The notes under the pieces: generated by a model
What the model saw: the letters and a program-made list of their open reading frames with translations, nothing else
The model's database searches: none
Told to the model about the DNA's origin: nothing
Origin: Pseudonocardia sp. MH-G8
GTDB taxonomy: Bacteria; Actinomycetota; Actinomycetes; Mycobacteriales; Pseudonocardiaceae
Direction of reading: 5' to 3'
DNA: 64,000 nt
Assembly (NCBI RefSeq): GCF_002262885.1
Contig: NZ_NKYF01000021.1
Span: forward strand, 1-64,000
Part shown: positions 8,689 to 16,769 of the stretch, piece after piece
Position numbering within the stretch: position 1 is the first letter of the stretch
Layout of the letters: the number at the start of each line of letters is the position of its first letter
Position numbers and translations under genes: made by a program

Positions 8689-10131
8689 GTGGTTCGTTTC
8701 CCCCGTCACCGGTGGGGCCCCCGAGCGTGGTCGAGCAGGGCCGTCGCCGTGCTCGTCGCCGCAGTCCTCATCACAGGCTGCGCGGGTGCCGCGTCCGGCG
8801 GTGGCACCGACCCGGCCAGCCCGAAGCCGCCGCAACTGCGGATGCTCTACGCCACCGCGGAGGCCAACGCGACCGCGGTGCAGAGCATCCTGCCGCGGTT
8901 CCGCGAGGTGTTCGGCTTCGACCTGCAGATTGACACCCAGCCCTACGACGCGCTGCAGCAGCGCGTCTACGCCGAGGTGGCCACCCGCAGCTCGCACTAC
9001 GACATCCTCGTCGTCGACACGCCGTGGGCGCCGGCCCTCGTGCGGGCGCTGGAGCCGCTCGGCCCGTACCTGGAGAACCCGGCGCTGGGCGACGTGGCCC
9101 CCGCCCGGCTCGACGACATGATCCCGAAGGTCCTCGCCGACACCGCGGTCTACGACGCCGACGACGAGGTGCGCCAGTTCCCGACGCCGGAGACGGCCGC
9201 GGACCTGGGGTCGGTACGCAGCCAGGGCTTCGAGGTCTACGGGATGCCGCTGCAGGCCAACGCGATGGTGATGGCCTACCGCAAGGACCTGTTCGCGAAC
9301 CCGGCCGAGCGGGAGGCGTTCCGCACGCGCTACGGGCGCCCTCTCACCGTCCCGGCGACGTGGGACGAGTTCGCGCAGGTCGCGGAGTTCTTCACGCGCC
9401 CGGAGCAGCGCCTCTACGGCACCACGATGATGGCCGGGGTCGGTGACTGGGCCACTGACGACTTCAAGTCGCTGCTCGCGGGCTTCGGCGGCAACGGCCG
9501 AATGATCAACGACGACCTGTCGCTCGACTTCACCGGGCGCGCCGGGGAGAAGGCGCTGACCTGGTACCACGACCTGATCAGCGGGAAGAAGAGCGTCCCG
9601 CCCGGCACCACGGCCGCGTCCTGGGACGAGGCGGCGTCCTCGTTCGACAGCGGGCTGACCGCGATGACCTTCAACTACCACTCGCTCGAGCTCGACGCGG
9701 CGGTCGGCGGCGAGATCGGCTACGCCCCGGTGCCGACGGGCGTGGGCCGCGGCCCGCACTTCGGCACCTGGATGCTCTCGATCAACAAGTACTCGCAGAA
9801 CAAGGCGTGGGCCTACCGCGCGATCAGCTGGCTCACCGCGCCCGAGCAGCAGCTAGCGATGACCGCGGAGGGTCTGCACCCCAGCCGCACGTCCGTCTAC
9901 CAGCAGCTCGCGGGCGACGAGTTCTACACCGCGCTCGGGGAGTCGCTCGCCGAGGGCGTCGGACGACCGCGCCTGACCAACTACACCGAGATCAGCCGGG
10001 CCATCGCCGTCGCGGTCAACACTGCCGCGAGCGGCGCGGCCACCCCGCGCGCGGCGCTGGACAAGGCGGCGGAGGACGTCAACCGGCGATTGCGCCAGGC
10101 CGGCTACAGGCTGCCGGAGGGAACCCCATGA
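8689..10131 (+). CDS. MalE-type extracellular solute-binding lipoprotein
   Basis: This is a 480-residue substrate-binding protein of a carbohydrate ABC importer. It has a signal peptide with lipobox LITGC and a type-2 binding fold (SBP_bac_1-like) with YDILVVDTPWAPAL and MPLQANAMVMAYRKDLF. I chose the GTG at 8689 because GAGGAGAGGA ends about 5 bases upstream; an in-frame ATG at 8671 would place that site inside the gene. Two permease genes follow with 4-base and 1-base overlaps. No ATPase gene is present, so the importer probably borrows a shared MsiK/UgpC-type ATPase, as is common in actinomycetes. Confidence 0.85.
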   Translation: MVRFPRHRWGPRAWSSRAVAVLVAAVLITGCAGAASGGGTDPASPKPPQLRMLYATAEANATAVQSILPRFREVFGFDLQIDTQPYDALQQRVYAEVATRSSHYDILVVDTPWAPALVRALEPLGPYLENPALGDVAPARLDDMIPKVLADTAVYDADDEVRQFPTPETAADLGSVRSQGFEVYGMPLQANAMVMAYRKDLFANPAEREAFRTRYGRPLTVPATWDEFAQVAEFFTRPEQRLYGTTMMAGVGDWATDDFKSLLAGFGGNGRMINDDLSLDFTGRAGEKALTWYHDLISGKKSVPPGTTAASWDEAASSFDSGLTAMTFNYHSLELDAAVGGEIGYAPVPTGVGRGPHFGTWMLSINKYSQNKAWAYRAISWLTAPEQQLAMTAEGLHPSRTSVYQQLAGDEFYTALGESLAEGVGRPRLTNYTEISRAIAVAVNTAASGAATPRAALDKAAEDVNRRLRQAGYRLPEGTP

Positions 10132-11063
10132 GCACCAGCACCCCGACCCGTCCGCGGCCGGCCGGGCCGCACTCGCCCGCCGGGGCGGGCGCGGCCGCGC
10201 GCGGCCCACGGTCCGGCCGCCCCTGGCTGCTGATGGCGCCGGCGCTGGTCGTGCTGCTCCTCATGACCGTCTTCCCGGCGGTCTACCTGCTGCGGGCGAG
10301 CTTCCGCGACGAGAACCTCCTGGGCGGGCGCACCGACTGGGTCGGCCTGGAGAACTACGCGTTCGTGCTCACCGACCCCGTCGCCCGGCAGAGCCTGCTC
10401 ACGACGCTGGCCTTCGTCGCGGTCTCGGTGGCGCTGCAGGTGGGGCTCGGGATGCTGCTGGCGATGCCGCTCGCGGCGCGGACGAGGGCCAACACGGTCG
10501 GCACGCTCCTGCTGCTGGTGCCGTTCGCCATCACCCCCGCCGTCTCGGGCCTGGTGTTCCGGGAGCTGCTCAACCCGAACTACGGGTGGGTGAACCACTA
10601 CCTCGGGATCGGCACCGAGTGGCTCGCCCAGCCCGTCACGGCGTGGGTGGCGCTCGTCGGCCTCGAGGTGTGGGCATGGACGCCGTTCGTGGTACTGATC
10701 CTCATCGCGGGGCGGCAGGCCGTGCCGAGCGAGCCGCTCGAGGCGGCCGCCCTCGACGGCGCCGGCCGCTGGCAGACCTTCCGGCACGTCGTGCTGCCAC
10801 AGCTCATGCCGTTCCTCGCGATCGCCGTGGTGCTGCGGACGATCCAGGCGTTCAAGACCTTCGACTCGTTCAAGATCCTCACCAACGGGGGGCCCGGTGA
10901 GGCGACCGAGATCGTGAATCTCGGGATCCACCGGGTCGCCCTGCAGAGTTTCCGGATCGGCGCCGCCTCGGCCGCCGCGATCCTGCTGCTCATCGTCCTG
11001 TCGCTGCTGGTGCCCGCGATGTTGCGGGTGATCGGGCGCTACGCCCGGCCCGAGGAGGCCTGA
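10128..11063 (+). CDS. MalF/UgpA-type sugar ABC permease
   Basis: This 311-residue protein has a Pro/Ala-rich cytoplasmic N-terminus and about six membrane segments (for example WLLMAPALVVLLLMTVFPAV). The EAA loop that contacts the ATPase reads EPLEAAALDGAGRWQTFRHV. It pairs with the next permease to form the channel for the 8689 binding protein. The start overlaps the upstream stop as ATGA. The NGGPGEATEIV motif near the last third is typical of this family. Confidence 0.9.
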   Translation: MSTSTPTRPRPAGPHSPAGAGAAARGPRSGRPWLLMAPALVVLLLMTVFPAVYLLRASFRDENLLGGRTDWVGLENYAFVLTDPVARQSLLTTLAFVAVSVALQVGLGMLLAMPLAARTRANTVGTLLLLVPFAITPAVSGLVFRELLNPNYGWVNHYLGIGTEWLAQPVTAWVALVGLEVWAWTPFVVLILIAGRQAVPSEPLEAAALDGAGRWQTFRHVVLPQLMPFLAIAVVLRTIQAFKTFDSFKILTNGGPGEATEIVNLGIHRVALQSFRIGAASAAAILLLIVLSLLVPAMLRVIGRYARPEEA

Positions 11064-11893
11064 TGCGATCGCCCGCGTCCGTGGTCGGCCGGGTCCTGCT
11101 GTGGGCCTGGCTCCTGCTCGGTCTCGTGCCGGTCGTGTTCATGCTGACGACCTCGTTCAAGCCCGACGAGATCGCCAAGCAGCTGCCGCCCGCGTGGCTC
11201 TTCACACCGACCCTGCAGCACTACCGCGACGTGCTCACCGGCGCCGCAGGCACCTCCGTCGGCTACGACCGCCTGCTGCTCAACAGCATGGTCGTCACGG
11301 CCGGCGCCACCGTCCTGACCGTGCTGCTCGCGGTCCCGGCCGCCTACGCGCTGTCGATGCGGCACTTTCGTGCCCGCAAAGCACTGTCGTCGTGGATCCT
11401 GTCGACGTACCTGTTCCCGCCGATCGTCGCGGTGATCCCCGTCTTCATCGCCGCCGGCTACCTGGGACTGATCGACAACTACATCGTGCTGATCGTGCCG
11501 TACGCGGCGTTCAACCTGCCGATCGCGGTCTGGATCCTGCGCAGCACCATCCTGCAGATCCCCTACGAGATCCAGGAGGCCGCGATGGTGGACGGGGCGT
11601 CGACCGGGCGGATCCTGCGCGACGTCATCTGGCCGCTGCTGGTGCCCGCAGTCGCGACCGTCGCGATCCTCTCGGCGGTGCTGGCCTGGAACGAGTTCCT
11701 GTTCGCGCTGTCACTCACCCGTGCCGACGCGAAGACCGGGCCGGTCGGGATCCAGGAGTTCACCGGCATGTTCGGCACGCAGTGGGGGAACCTGACCGCC
11801 GCCGCCACCGTGATCACCGCGCCGATCCTCGTGCTCACCCTCGTCATGCGCCGCCGGATCGTCGCCGGACTGACCTTCGGCGCCGTCAAGTAG
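11063..11893 (+). CDS. MalG/UgpE-type sugar ABC permease
   Basis: This is a 276-residue inner-membrane permease with six predicted segments. Its EAA motif is EIQEAAMVDGASTGRILRDV, followed by the typical AWNEFLFALSLT. The start shares one base with the previous stop (TGATG), which indicates coupled translation. It is the second half of the heterodimeric channel of this importer. The spacing to the following isomerase gene is short (17 bp), so the whole set should be one transcript. Confidence 0.9.
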   Translation: MRSPASVVGRVLLWAWLLLGLVPVVFMLTTSFKPDEIAKQLPPAWLFTPTLQHYRDVLTGAAGTSVGYDRLLLNSMVVTAGATVLTVLLAVPAAYALSMRHFRARKALSSWILSTYLFPPIVAVIPVFIAAGYLGLIDNYIVLIVPYAAFNLPIAVWILRSTILQIPYEIQEAAMVDGASTGRILRDVIWPLLVPAVATVAILSAVLAWNEFLFALSLTRADAKTGPVGIQEFTGMFGTQWGNLTAAATVITAPILVLTLVMRRRIVAGLTFGAVK

Positions 11894-11910
11894 TAAGGAG
11901 CGACTGGAGA

Positions 11911-12768
11911 ATGCTGCGCTACACCGCGGAGATCCTCCCGTACCACGACTACCCCTTCGAGGTGGCCGTGCGGGAGCTCGCCGGGCTCGGGTTCCGCGAG
12001 ATCAACCTGTGGTCCTCGGCCGAGCCGCTCGCCGCGCACGTCAACCCGGGCGACGACCCGGCGCGCATCCTCGCGGTCCTGGACCGGTACGGGATGCGGC
12101 CCTGCGGCCTCACGATGTACGGCAAGACCCAGGACGAGATGGCCGAGCGCATCGAGTTCGCCCGTGAGCTCGGTATCGACACGGTCATCTTCGACTGCGA
12201 GGCGAACTACCCCGACTTCGTCGCGACGTTCCTGCCGCCGCTGGTCGAGACGGCAGCCCGCAACGGCGTGCGGATCGCCGTGGAGAACCACCTCACCGTG
12301 CCGTTCCACGCCGGCTTCGAGTCCGGCGGCGGCGAGGACCGGCGCTGGGACGAGGGGGTGGACACCCTCGCGCAGATCACGCGGCTCGTGACCGACATCG
12401 ACCACCCCAACCTGGGGATCTGCCTCGCCCCTCCGCACCTGTGGGTGGTGGGTGACGGCATCAGCGAAGCCATCACGTTCCTCGCCGAGCGCAAGCGGCT
12501 CTTCTACTACTACATCTGGGACATCGACCGCGCCTACCGCCGCGGAGCCGACGGGCTGAACTTCGGGCCGGGGGAGAAGCAGCTGCCCCGCCTGGACGGG
12601 ACGCTCGACCACGCCGTACCGCTCGCTGCGCTCGCGCGGGTGGGTTACCGCGGACCGGCCAGCCTCAAGTGCCACGGCACCGGTGGCTGGCCGCTGCACC
12701 GCGTCACGGACGAACTGGCCAAGGCGGACGCCTACGTGCGTTCCTGCCTGCCGGCCGGGAAGGACTGA
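11911..12768 (+). CDS. Sugar phosphate isomerase/epimerase-family TIM-barrel protein
   Basis: This 285-residue TIM-barrel protein belongs to the same broad fold as the 3044 gene but is clearly different in sequence. Likely metal-site residues lie in DTVIFDCEANY, RIAVENHL, IDHPNLGICLAPPHLWVVGD and the late PASLKCHGTGG. The Glu in VENH and the Asp/His of IDHPN match positions used for divalent-metal binding in this fold. The ATG at 11911 follows AAGGAGCGACTGGAG. It sits between a sugar importer and two mycofactocin-type SDRs. The function is probably sugar or keto-sugar rearrangement. Confidence 0.75.
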   Translation: MLRYTAEILPYHDYPFEVAVRELAGLGFREINLWSSAEPLAAHVNPGDDPARILAVLDRYGMRPCGLTMYGKTQDEMAERIEFARELGIDTVIFDCEANYPDFVATFLPPLVETAARNGVRIAVENHLTVPFHAGFESGGGEDRRWDEGVDTLAQITRLVTDIDHPNLGICLAPPHLWVVGDGISEAITFLAERKRLFYYYIWDIDRAYRRGADGLNFGPGEKQLPRLDGTLDHAVPLAALARVGYRGPASLKCHGTGGWPLHRVTDELAKADAYVRSCLPAGKD

Positions 12769-12778
12769 GAGGAAACAG

Positions 12779-13591
12779 ATGGGCAAGTTGGACGGCAAGG
12801 TCGCGGTCATCACCGGCGGTGGACGCGGGCAGGGGCGGTCGCACGCAGTGCGGCTCGCGTCGGAGGGCGCCGACATCGTGGTCTGCGACATCACCGAGCA
12901 GGTGGGGTCGGTCATGTTCCCGACCGGCCGCCCCGGCGACCTGGACGAGACCGTCGCCGAGGTCGAGAAGACCGGCCGCCGGTGCGTGGCGATCGAAGCC
13001 GACGTCCGCAGCACCGCGGACATGAACCGGCTCGCCGACACCGCCGTGAACGAGTTCGGGCGCATCGACTTCCTGCTGGCGAACGCCGGGATCCTCAGCC
13101 TGTCGGACACCACGTGGGAGCTCACCGACGAGCAGTGGGACGACATGATCGACATCAACCTGACGGGCGTGTTCAAGGCCTGCCGGGCAGTCGTCCCGCA
13201 CATCCGGGCCGGGGGCAACGGCGGGTCGATCATCATCACGTCGTCGATCGCCGGGCTGAAGGGCGTCGCGGGCTGCACCCACTACACGGCGGCCAAGCAC
13301 GGGATCGTCGGGCTGATGCGGGCGCTCGCGCGTGAGCTCGCACCCGAGGGCATCCGCGTCAACACGCTGCACCCGACCGGTGTGGACTCCCCGATGTCCA
13401 ACAACGACTACTTCCCACCGTGGCTCGACGAGCACAAGGAGCTCGGCGACGCCATGCGCGGCAACCTCATGCCGGTGGACGCGATGCCGGAGGCGGACGT
13501 CTCCGCGGTCGTCTCCTTCCTCTGCTCGGACGAGGCCAAGTGGATCACCGGCGTGACGCTCCCGGTGGACGCCGGGTTCCTGCTGAAGTGA
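12779..13591 (+). CDS. Mycofactocin-coupled SDR-family oxidoreductase (copy 1)
   Basis: This 270-residue short-chain dehydrogenase has glycine motif TGGGRGQG, NAG motif LLANAG and the catalytic Ser-Tyr-Lys (SSIAG, then YTAAK). Between strands 2 and 3 it carries the insertion typical of the mycofactocin-coupled SDR subfamily (TIGR03971-type). This insertion runs roughly from ITEQVGS to ETVAEVEKTGRR. Such enzymes hold NAD tightly and pass electrons to mycofactocin; carveol dehydrogenase is a known relative. The neighbouring gene at 13603 is a close paralogue of the same length. Likely substrates are secondary alcohols of an aglycone or sugar. Confidence 0.85.
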   Translation: MGKLDGKVAVITGGGRGQGRSHAVRLASEGADIVVCDITEQVGSVMFPTGRPGDLDETVAEVEKTGRRCVAIEADVRSTADMNRLADTAVNEFGRIDFLLANAGILSLSDTTWELTDEQWDDMIDINLTGVFKACRAVVPHIRAGGNGGSIIITSSIAGLKGVAGCTHYTAAKHGIVGLMRALARELAPEGIRVNTLHPTGVDSPMSNNDYFPPWLDEHKELGDAMRGNLMPVDAMPEADVSAVVSFLCSDEAKWITGVTLPVDAGFLLK

Positions 13592-13602
13592 CGGAGGCAA
13601 GG

Positions 13603-14415
13603 ATGGGCAGGTTGGACGGCAAGGTTGCGGTCATCACCGGCGGTGGGCGCGGGCAGGGCCGCGCCCACGCCGTGACGCTCGCGGCGGAAGGCGCCGACAT
13701 CGTCATCTGCGACGCGCCGGGCGACATCGCCACGATCGAGTACGGGATGGCGACGGCCGAGGACATGCAGGAGACGGTGCGGCTGGTCGAGAAGGCGGGG
13801 CGCCGCTGCGTCGCCGTCGAGGCGGACGTCCGCGACACCGCGGACATGGCGCGGCTCGCCGAACGCACGATGGACGAGCTCGGCCGCGTCGACGCGCTGG
13901 TCTGCAACGCGGGCGTGATGAGCGCGGCCGACAGCACCTGGGAGCTCACCGACGACCAGTGGCGCGACATGCTCGACGTCAACGTCACGGGCGTGTGGAA
14001 GGTCTGCCGGGCGATCGTCCCGCATATGATCGCGGGCAAGCGCGGCGGCGCGATCACGATCACCGGCTCCACCGGCGGGCTGCGCTCGGTGGCCGGCTGC
14101 ACCCACTACAACGTGGCCAAGCACGGGTGCATCGCGCTCATGCGCACGCTCGCCTGGGAGCTCGCGCCGGAGATGATCCGGGTCAACGTCGTGCACCCGA
14201 CCGGTGTGAACACCGAGATGTCGAACAACGAGTGGTTCGCGCAATGGATCCAGGAGCACGATCGGCTCGCGGGCCCGATGCGCGGCAACCTCATGCCGGT
14301 CGACGTCGTGCAGCCGGAGGATGTGTCGAAGATGATCGCCTTCCTCGTGTCCGACGACGCCCGTTACGTCACGGGCACCGAGGTCCGCGTTGATGCGGGC
14401 TTCATGCTCAAGTAG
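13603..14415 (+). CDS. Mycofactocin-coupled SDR-family oxidoreductase (copy 2)
   Basis: This is a tandem paralogue of the preceding gene, with the same 270-residue length and near-identical first 25 residues at both protein and DNA level. Motifs are TGGGRGQG, VCNAGV, catalytic Ser in TGSTGG and YNVAK. The subfamily insertion reads DIATIEYGMATAEDMQETV. The catalytic serine region differs from copy 1 (TGSTGG versus TSSIAG), so the two may differ in stereochemistry or substrate. Only 11 bp separate the genes, with an AGGCAAGG-like ribosome site. Confidence 0.85.
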   Translation: MGRLDGKVAVITGGGRGQGRAHAVTLAAEGADIVICDAPGDIATIEYGMATAEDMQETVRLVEKAGRRCVAVEADVRDTADMARLAERTMDELGRVDALVCNAGVMSAADSTWELTDDQWRDMLDVNVTGVWKVCRAIVPHMIAGKRGGAITITGSTGGLRSVAGCTHYNVAKHGCIALMRTLAWELAPEMIRVNVVHPTGVNTEMSNNEWFAQWIQEHDRLAGPMRGNLMPVDVVQPEDVSKMIAFLVSDDARYVTGTEVRVDAGFMLK

Positions 14416-14431
14416 CAGGGTGCACGCCGAG

Positions 14432-15487
14432 TCACCCCTGCGGGGGTGGCCCGGCGGACCCACGCTCGACGATCCGCCCCTGCAGGACCAGCCGCGACGG
14501 GGGCGGCCGCTCCGCGCCGAGCAGGTGCTGCAGCATCGCCACCGCCGCGTGGCCCATCGCCCGTTTCGGCACGTGGAAGGTGGTGAGTGGGGGAGAGGTG
14601 TACGCGCTCTCGGCCACGTCGTCGGTGCCGACGATCGAGATGTCGTGGGGTACGCGCAGCCCCGCCTCCCGGACCGCGTCGAGCGCACCCATCGCGCTCT
14701 TGTCGCTGACTGCGTAGACCGCGGTCGGCGGCTCGGGGAGCGACAGCAGCCGCTGCATCTGGGCGTAGCCCTTCTTCGGGTGGCCCGGCTCCTGCGGCGG
14801 CATCAGCGCCGGGTCGACGGGCAGGCCCGCCTCCTCCATCGCAGCCAGGTGACCGCGCCGCCGGTCGAGGAGGCTGACGTAGCGGGGCGAGCCGGCGAGC
14901 AACCCGATGCGGCGGTGGCCGAGCCCGATCAGGTGGCGCGTGGCGGCGAGCCCCGCGGTGTGGTTGTCCGCGACCACGGCGTGGGACGGGGCCGGCACGT
15001 AGTTCTCGATCAGGACGACCGGCACGTGGGTCTGCAGCACCCCGTCGATGACGGCCTCGCCGATGTCGCCGCCGTTCGCCACGAGCAGGCCGTCGACGTC
15101 ACGGCCCATGAGAGCGCGGATGTCGCCGATCGGGTCGGCGCCGGGCCGGTAGAGGTGCAGGAGCATCTGGAAGCCCGCATCGCGCGCCGCTTCCTCCACC
15201 CCGGACACGATCTCGGCGATGAAGCCGTCGCTGCTGGCAGAAGCGGAGAGGTTCTCCATCAGCAGGCCGAGCACCGCCGTGCGCTTGCCGGGCGTGGGCC
15301 GGGCGGCCTGGGTGTAGTTCAGCGACTCCACCGCATCCAGCACCCGTCGGCGCCGCTCGGCGGAGACCCCGGACTTACCGTTGAGCACGAGCGACACGGC
15401 CGAGACGGAGACCCCGGCCGCCGACGCGACGTCGCGCAGGGTCGCCCGCCGTGCGACCGGGATGTCGTCGGTGTCCGTCGGAACCAC
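14432..15487 (-). CDS. LacI-family transcriptional repressor
   Basis: This protein has an N-terminal LacI helix-turn-helix (ATLRDVASAAGVSVSAVSLVLNGKSGVS), a hinge and a periplasmic-binding-type effector domain (AVLGLLMENLS to the C-terminus). The start is uncertain. A GTG at 15487 gives 351 residues and a normal N-terminus. The open frame continues to an ATG at 15595, but those extra residues are not family-like and overlap the repeated promoter motifs. The gene is convergent with the SDR operon and divergent from the GH51 operon. It probably controls the GH51/importer/GH2 operon and itself through sites in 15543-15726. Confidence 0.85.
   Translation of the reverse strand: MVPTDTDDIPVARRATLRDVASAAGVSVSAVSLVLNGKSGVSAERRRRVLDAVESLNYTQAARPTPGKRTAVLGLLMENLSASASSDGFIAEIVSGVEEAARDAGFQMLLHLYRPGADPIGDIRALMGRDVDGLLVANGGDIGEAVIDGVLQTHVPVVLIENYVPAPSHAVVADNHTAGLAATRHLIGLGHRRIGLLAGSPRYVSLLDRRRGHLAAMEEAGLPVDPALMPPQEPGHPKKGYAQMQRLLSLPEPPTAVYAVSDKSAMGALDAVREAGLRVPHDISIVGTDDVAESAYTSPPLTTFHVPKRAMGHAAVAMLQHLLGAERPPPSRLVLQGRIVERGSAGPPPQG
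14433..14448. terminator. Candidate bidirectional hairpin between convergent genes
   Basis: CACCCC-TGCG-GGGGTG forms a perfect 6-bp stem with a 4-base loop. It lies 17 bp after the SDR stop and overlaps the last codons of the convergent LacI gene. No T-run follows, which is common for actinomycete terminators. Confidence 0.35.
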
Positions 15488-15542
15488 CTCCGGGATGGTA
15501 CGGCCCGCCGTTCCCGCCCGAGCAGCGAATTCACGGCGACCT

Positions 15543-15726
15543 GAACAAGACGAGAACAGACAAGAACAAGAGCTTACGTGATCGCCTGGGCTCATGGTCG
15601 ATCCGGCGCCGAGTCGTGCCGGTTCCCGGGACCGATCCGCGGATGAGCAGGTGGGCGGCGTGGAACGGCTGCGAACGTGATCGGAACAAGACTGAAACAG
15701 ACTCTTGTGTATCGGTGGAACACCGA
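15543..15726. promoter_or_regulatory. Divergent LacI/GH51 control region with phased repeats
   Basis: The 356-bp gap holds no gene. GAACAAGA occurs at 15543, 15564 and 15684, with variants GAACAGA at 15554 and GAAACAGA at 15694. Spacings of 10-11 bp put the copies on one face of the helix. Two inverted repeats follow: ACAAGA (15686-15691) with TCTTGT (15703-15708), and TCGGTG-GAA-CACCGA (15712-15726). These are plausible operators for the LacI protein or another regulator. A clear -35/-10 pair was not found. Confidence 0.45.
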
Positions 15727-15843
15727 GGTAGCGTTCCGGCCGTCTTCCCCGCCGTCGGGTTACTCCTCCCCGAACGGCCGATCGCAGTCGTCAGTGCCGG
15801 CAGGGCTCCAGGGGGCCGCCGCACGCCCTCGGAAGGTGGACCG

Positions 15844-16302
15844 TTGCCCGACGCCGTGAACGCCCGGATGCACGTGGCCCTCAACCGTCCCGCGGTGGAG
15901 TACAGCCGCGGGATCTTCGGTCACTTCATCGAGCACTTCCACCGGCAGATCTACGGCGGCCTGTTCGACCCCGGCTCGCCACTCAGTGACCAGCAGGGCT
16001 TCCGCACGGACGTGATCGAAGCGATCCAGGAGCTGCGTCCCGACGTCGTCCGGTGGCCCGGCGGGTGCTTCGTCTCCGGCTACCACTGGCTCGATGGGGT
16101 GGGTCCGGACCGCGTTCCGTCCTGGGACAAGGCGTGGCGCGTCGAGGACCCCAACACCTTCGGCACCGACGAGTTCATCGAGTGGTGCCGCGCCGTCGGC
16201 ACCACGCCCTACATCTGCACCAACGCGGGCACGGGCACCGCGGAGGAGATGAGCGACTGGCTCGAGTACTGCAACCTGCCCGCCGCAGGCCGGTGGGCCC
16301 GC
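15844..16302 (+). pseudogene. GH51 alpha-L-arabinofuranosidase, 5' part (split by transposon)
   Basis: This is the first 153 codons of a glycoside hydrolase family 51 enzyme (FGHFIEHFHRQIYGGLFD, then VVRWPGGCFVSGYHW), which removes arabinofuranosyl groups. The TTG at 15844 follows GGAAGGTGG; GTG 15856 and ATG 15868 are alternatives. The frame breaks at codon GCC-CGC, exactly where the Tn7-like element begins at 16303. The 3' part resumes in frame at 25438. Joining the parts gives a continuous 515-residue protein, the usual size of GH51. Both catalytic glutamates lie in the other half, so this piece alone is inactive. Confidence 0.9.
16298..16302. repeat. Target-site duplication, left copy (CCCGC)
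   Basis: CCCGC directly precedes the element's TGTCCGGTGCC terminus. The same 5 bases directly follow the opposite terminus at 25433-25437. A 5-bp duplication is the hallmark of Tn7/Tn5053-type insertion. Confidence 0.9.
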
Positions 16303-16405
16303 TGTCCGGTGCCAGTCGATCTGAGCCACTATGCGTCCTTGGCCTGCGGTGGCTCGGATCGACTGGCGACGACAGACCGTCGGTTTGCCATCCGATCTGA
16401 GCCAC
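16303..16405. repeat. Left end: inverted repeat and three transposase-binding repeats
   Basis: After the terminal TGTCCGGTGCC, the 19-mer GCCAGTCGATCTGAGCCAC lies at 16311-16329. An inverted copy with one mismatch (GTGGCTCGGATCGACTGGC) lies at 16349-16367. A third, direct copy (GCCATCCGATCTGAGCCAC) lies at 16387-16405. The repeats are about 38 bp apart. They match the right-end repeats in the core TGAGCCAC, so they are probably TniA (TnsB-like) binding sites. Confidence 0.8.
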
Positions 16406-16451
16406 TCCAGCCCGCGACGGCAGCCCGGGCCGGCTCGGCGTGTTGAAGCGA

Positions 16452-16615
16452 TGCGCGATTGGACCGGCGTACTCGATCGGCCTCCGGGTGCTCGTGCGCG
16501 CCGACCGCCAGTTCCGCGCCTGCCCGGGCTGGCTGGTGCTCACCCACCCGACCGGACACCCCGGCGGCTGCTGCAGCTCACCGGGCTCGACTCCGCCCTG
16601 ACCGTGCACCGCCCC
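16452..16615 (+). pseudogene. STAS-domain (anti-anti-sigma-like) remnant
   Basis: One frame reads IGLRVLVRADRQFRACPGW and continues LVLTH; shortly after, the next frame reads RRLLQLTGLDSALTVHR. In order these match the central helix and the C-terminal LLELTGLDxxLTVH motif of STAS-domain proteins such as anti-sigma-factor antagonists. A frameshift near 16560-16575 separates them and there is no N-terminal half. It appears to be cargo debris inside the left end. The rest of 16406-16769 shows no gene. Confidence 0.4.
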
Positions 16616-16769
16616 ACCGCGACCACCCCGACACGGGCACCGATCGCCGGTGAATCGGGACCATCCGACTCTTGATGAACGCCACAGGGTGTGGCTCCCG
16701 GCGAACGGGGTAGACGCAGTGCGATTCCCGTTGAGCCCGGGCCCGCCCGATGATCAAGGAGGAACAGCC

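Noticed and set aside
15488..15595. Extended N-terminus of the LacI regulator starting at 15595
   Set aside because: The extra residues are Cys/Ser-rich, unlike LacI proteins, and overlap the phased repeats of the control region.
16298..16302. tRNA or other conserved attachment site as the transposon target
   Set aside because: No tRNA or other RNA gene is near. The flanks are the coding sequence of the GH51 gene on both sides.
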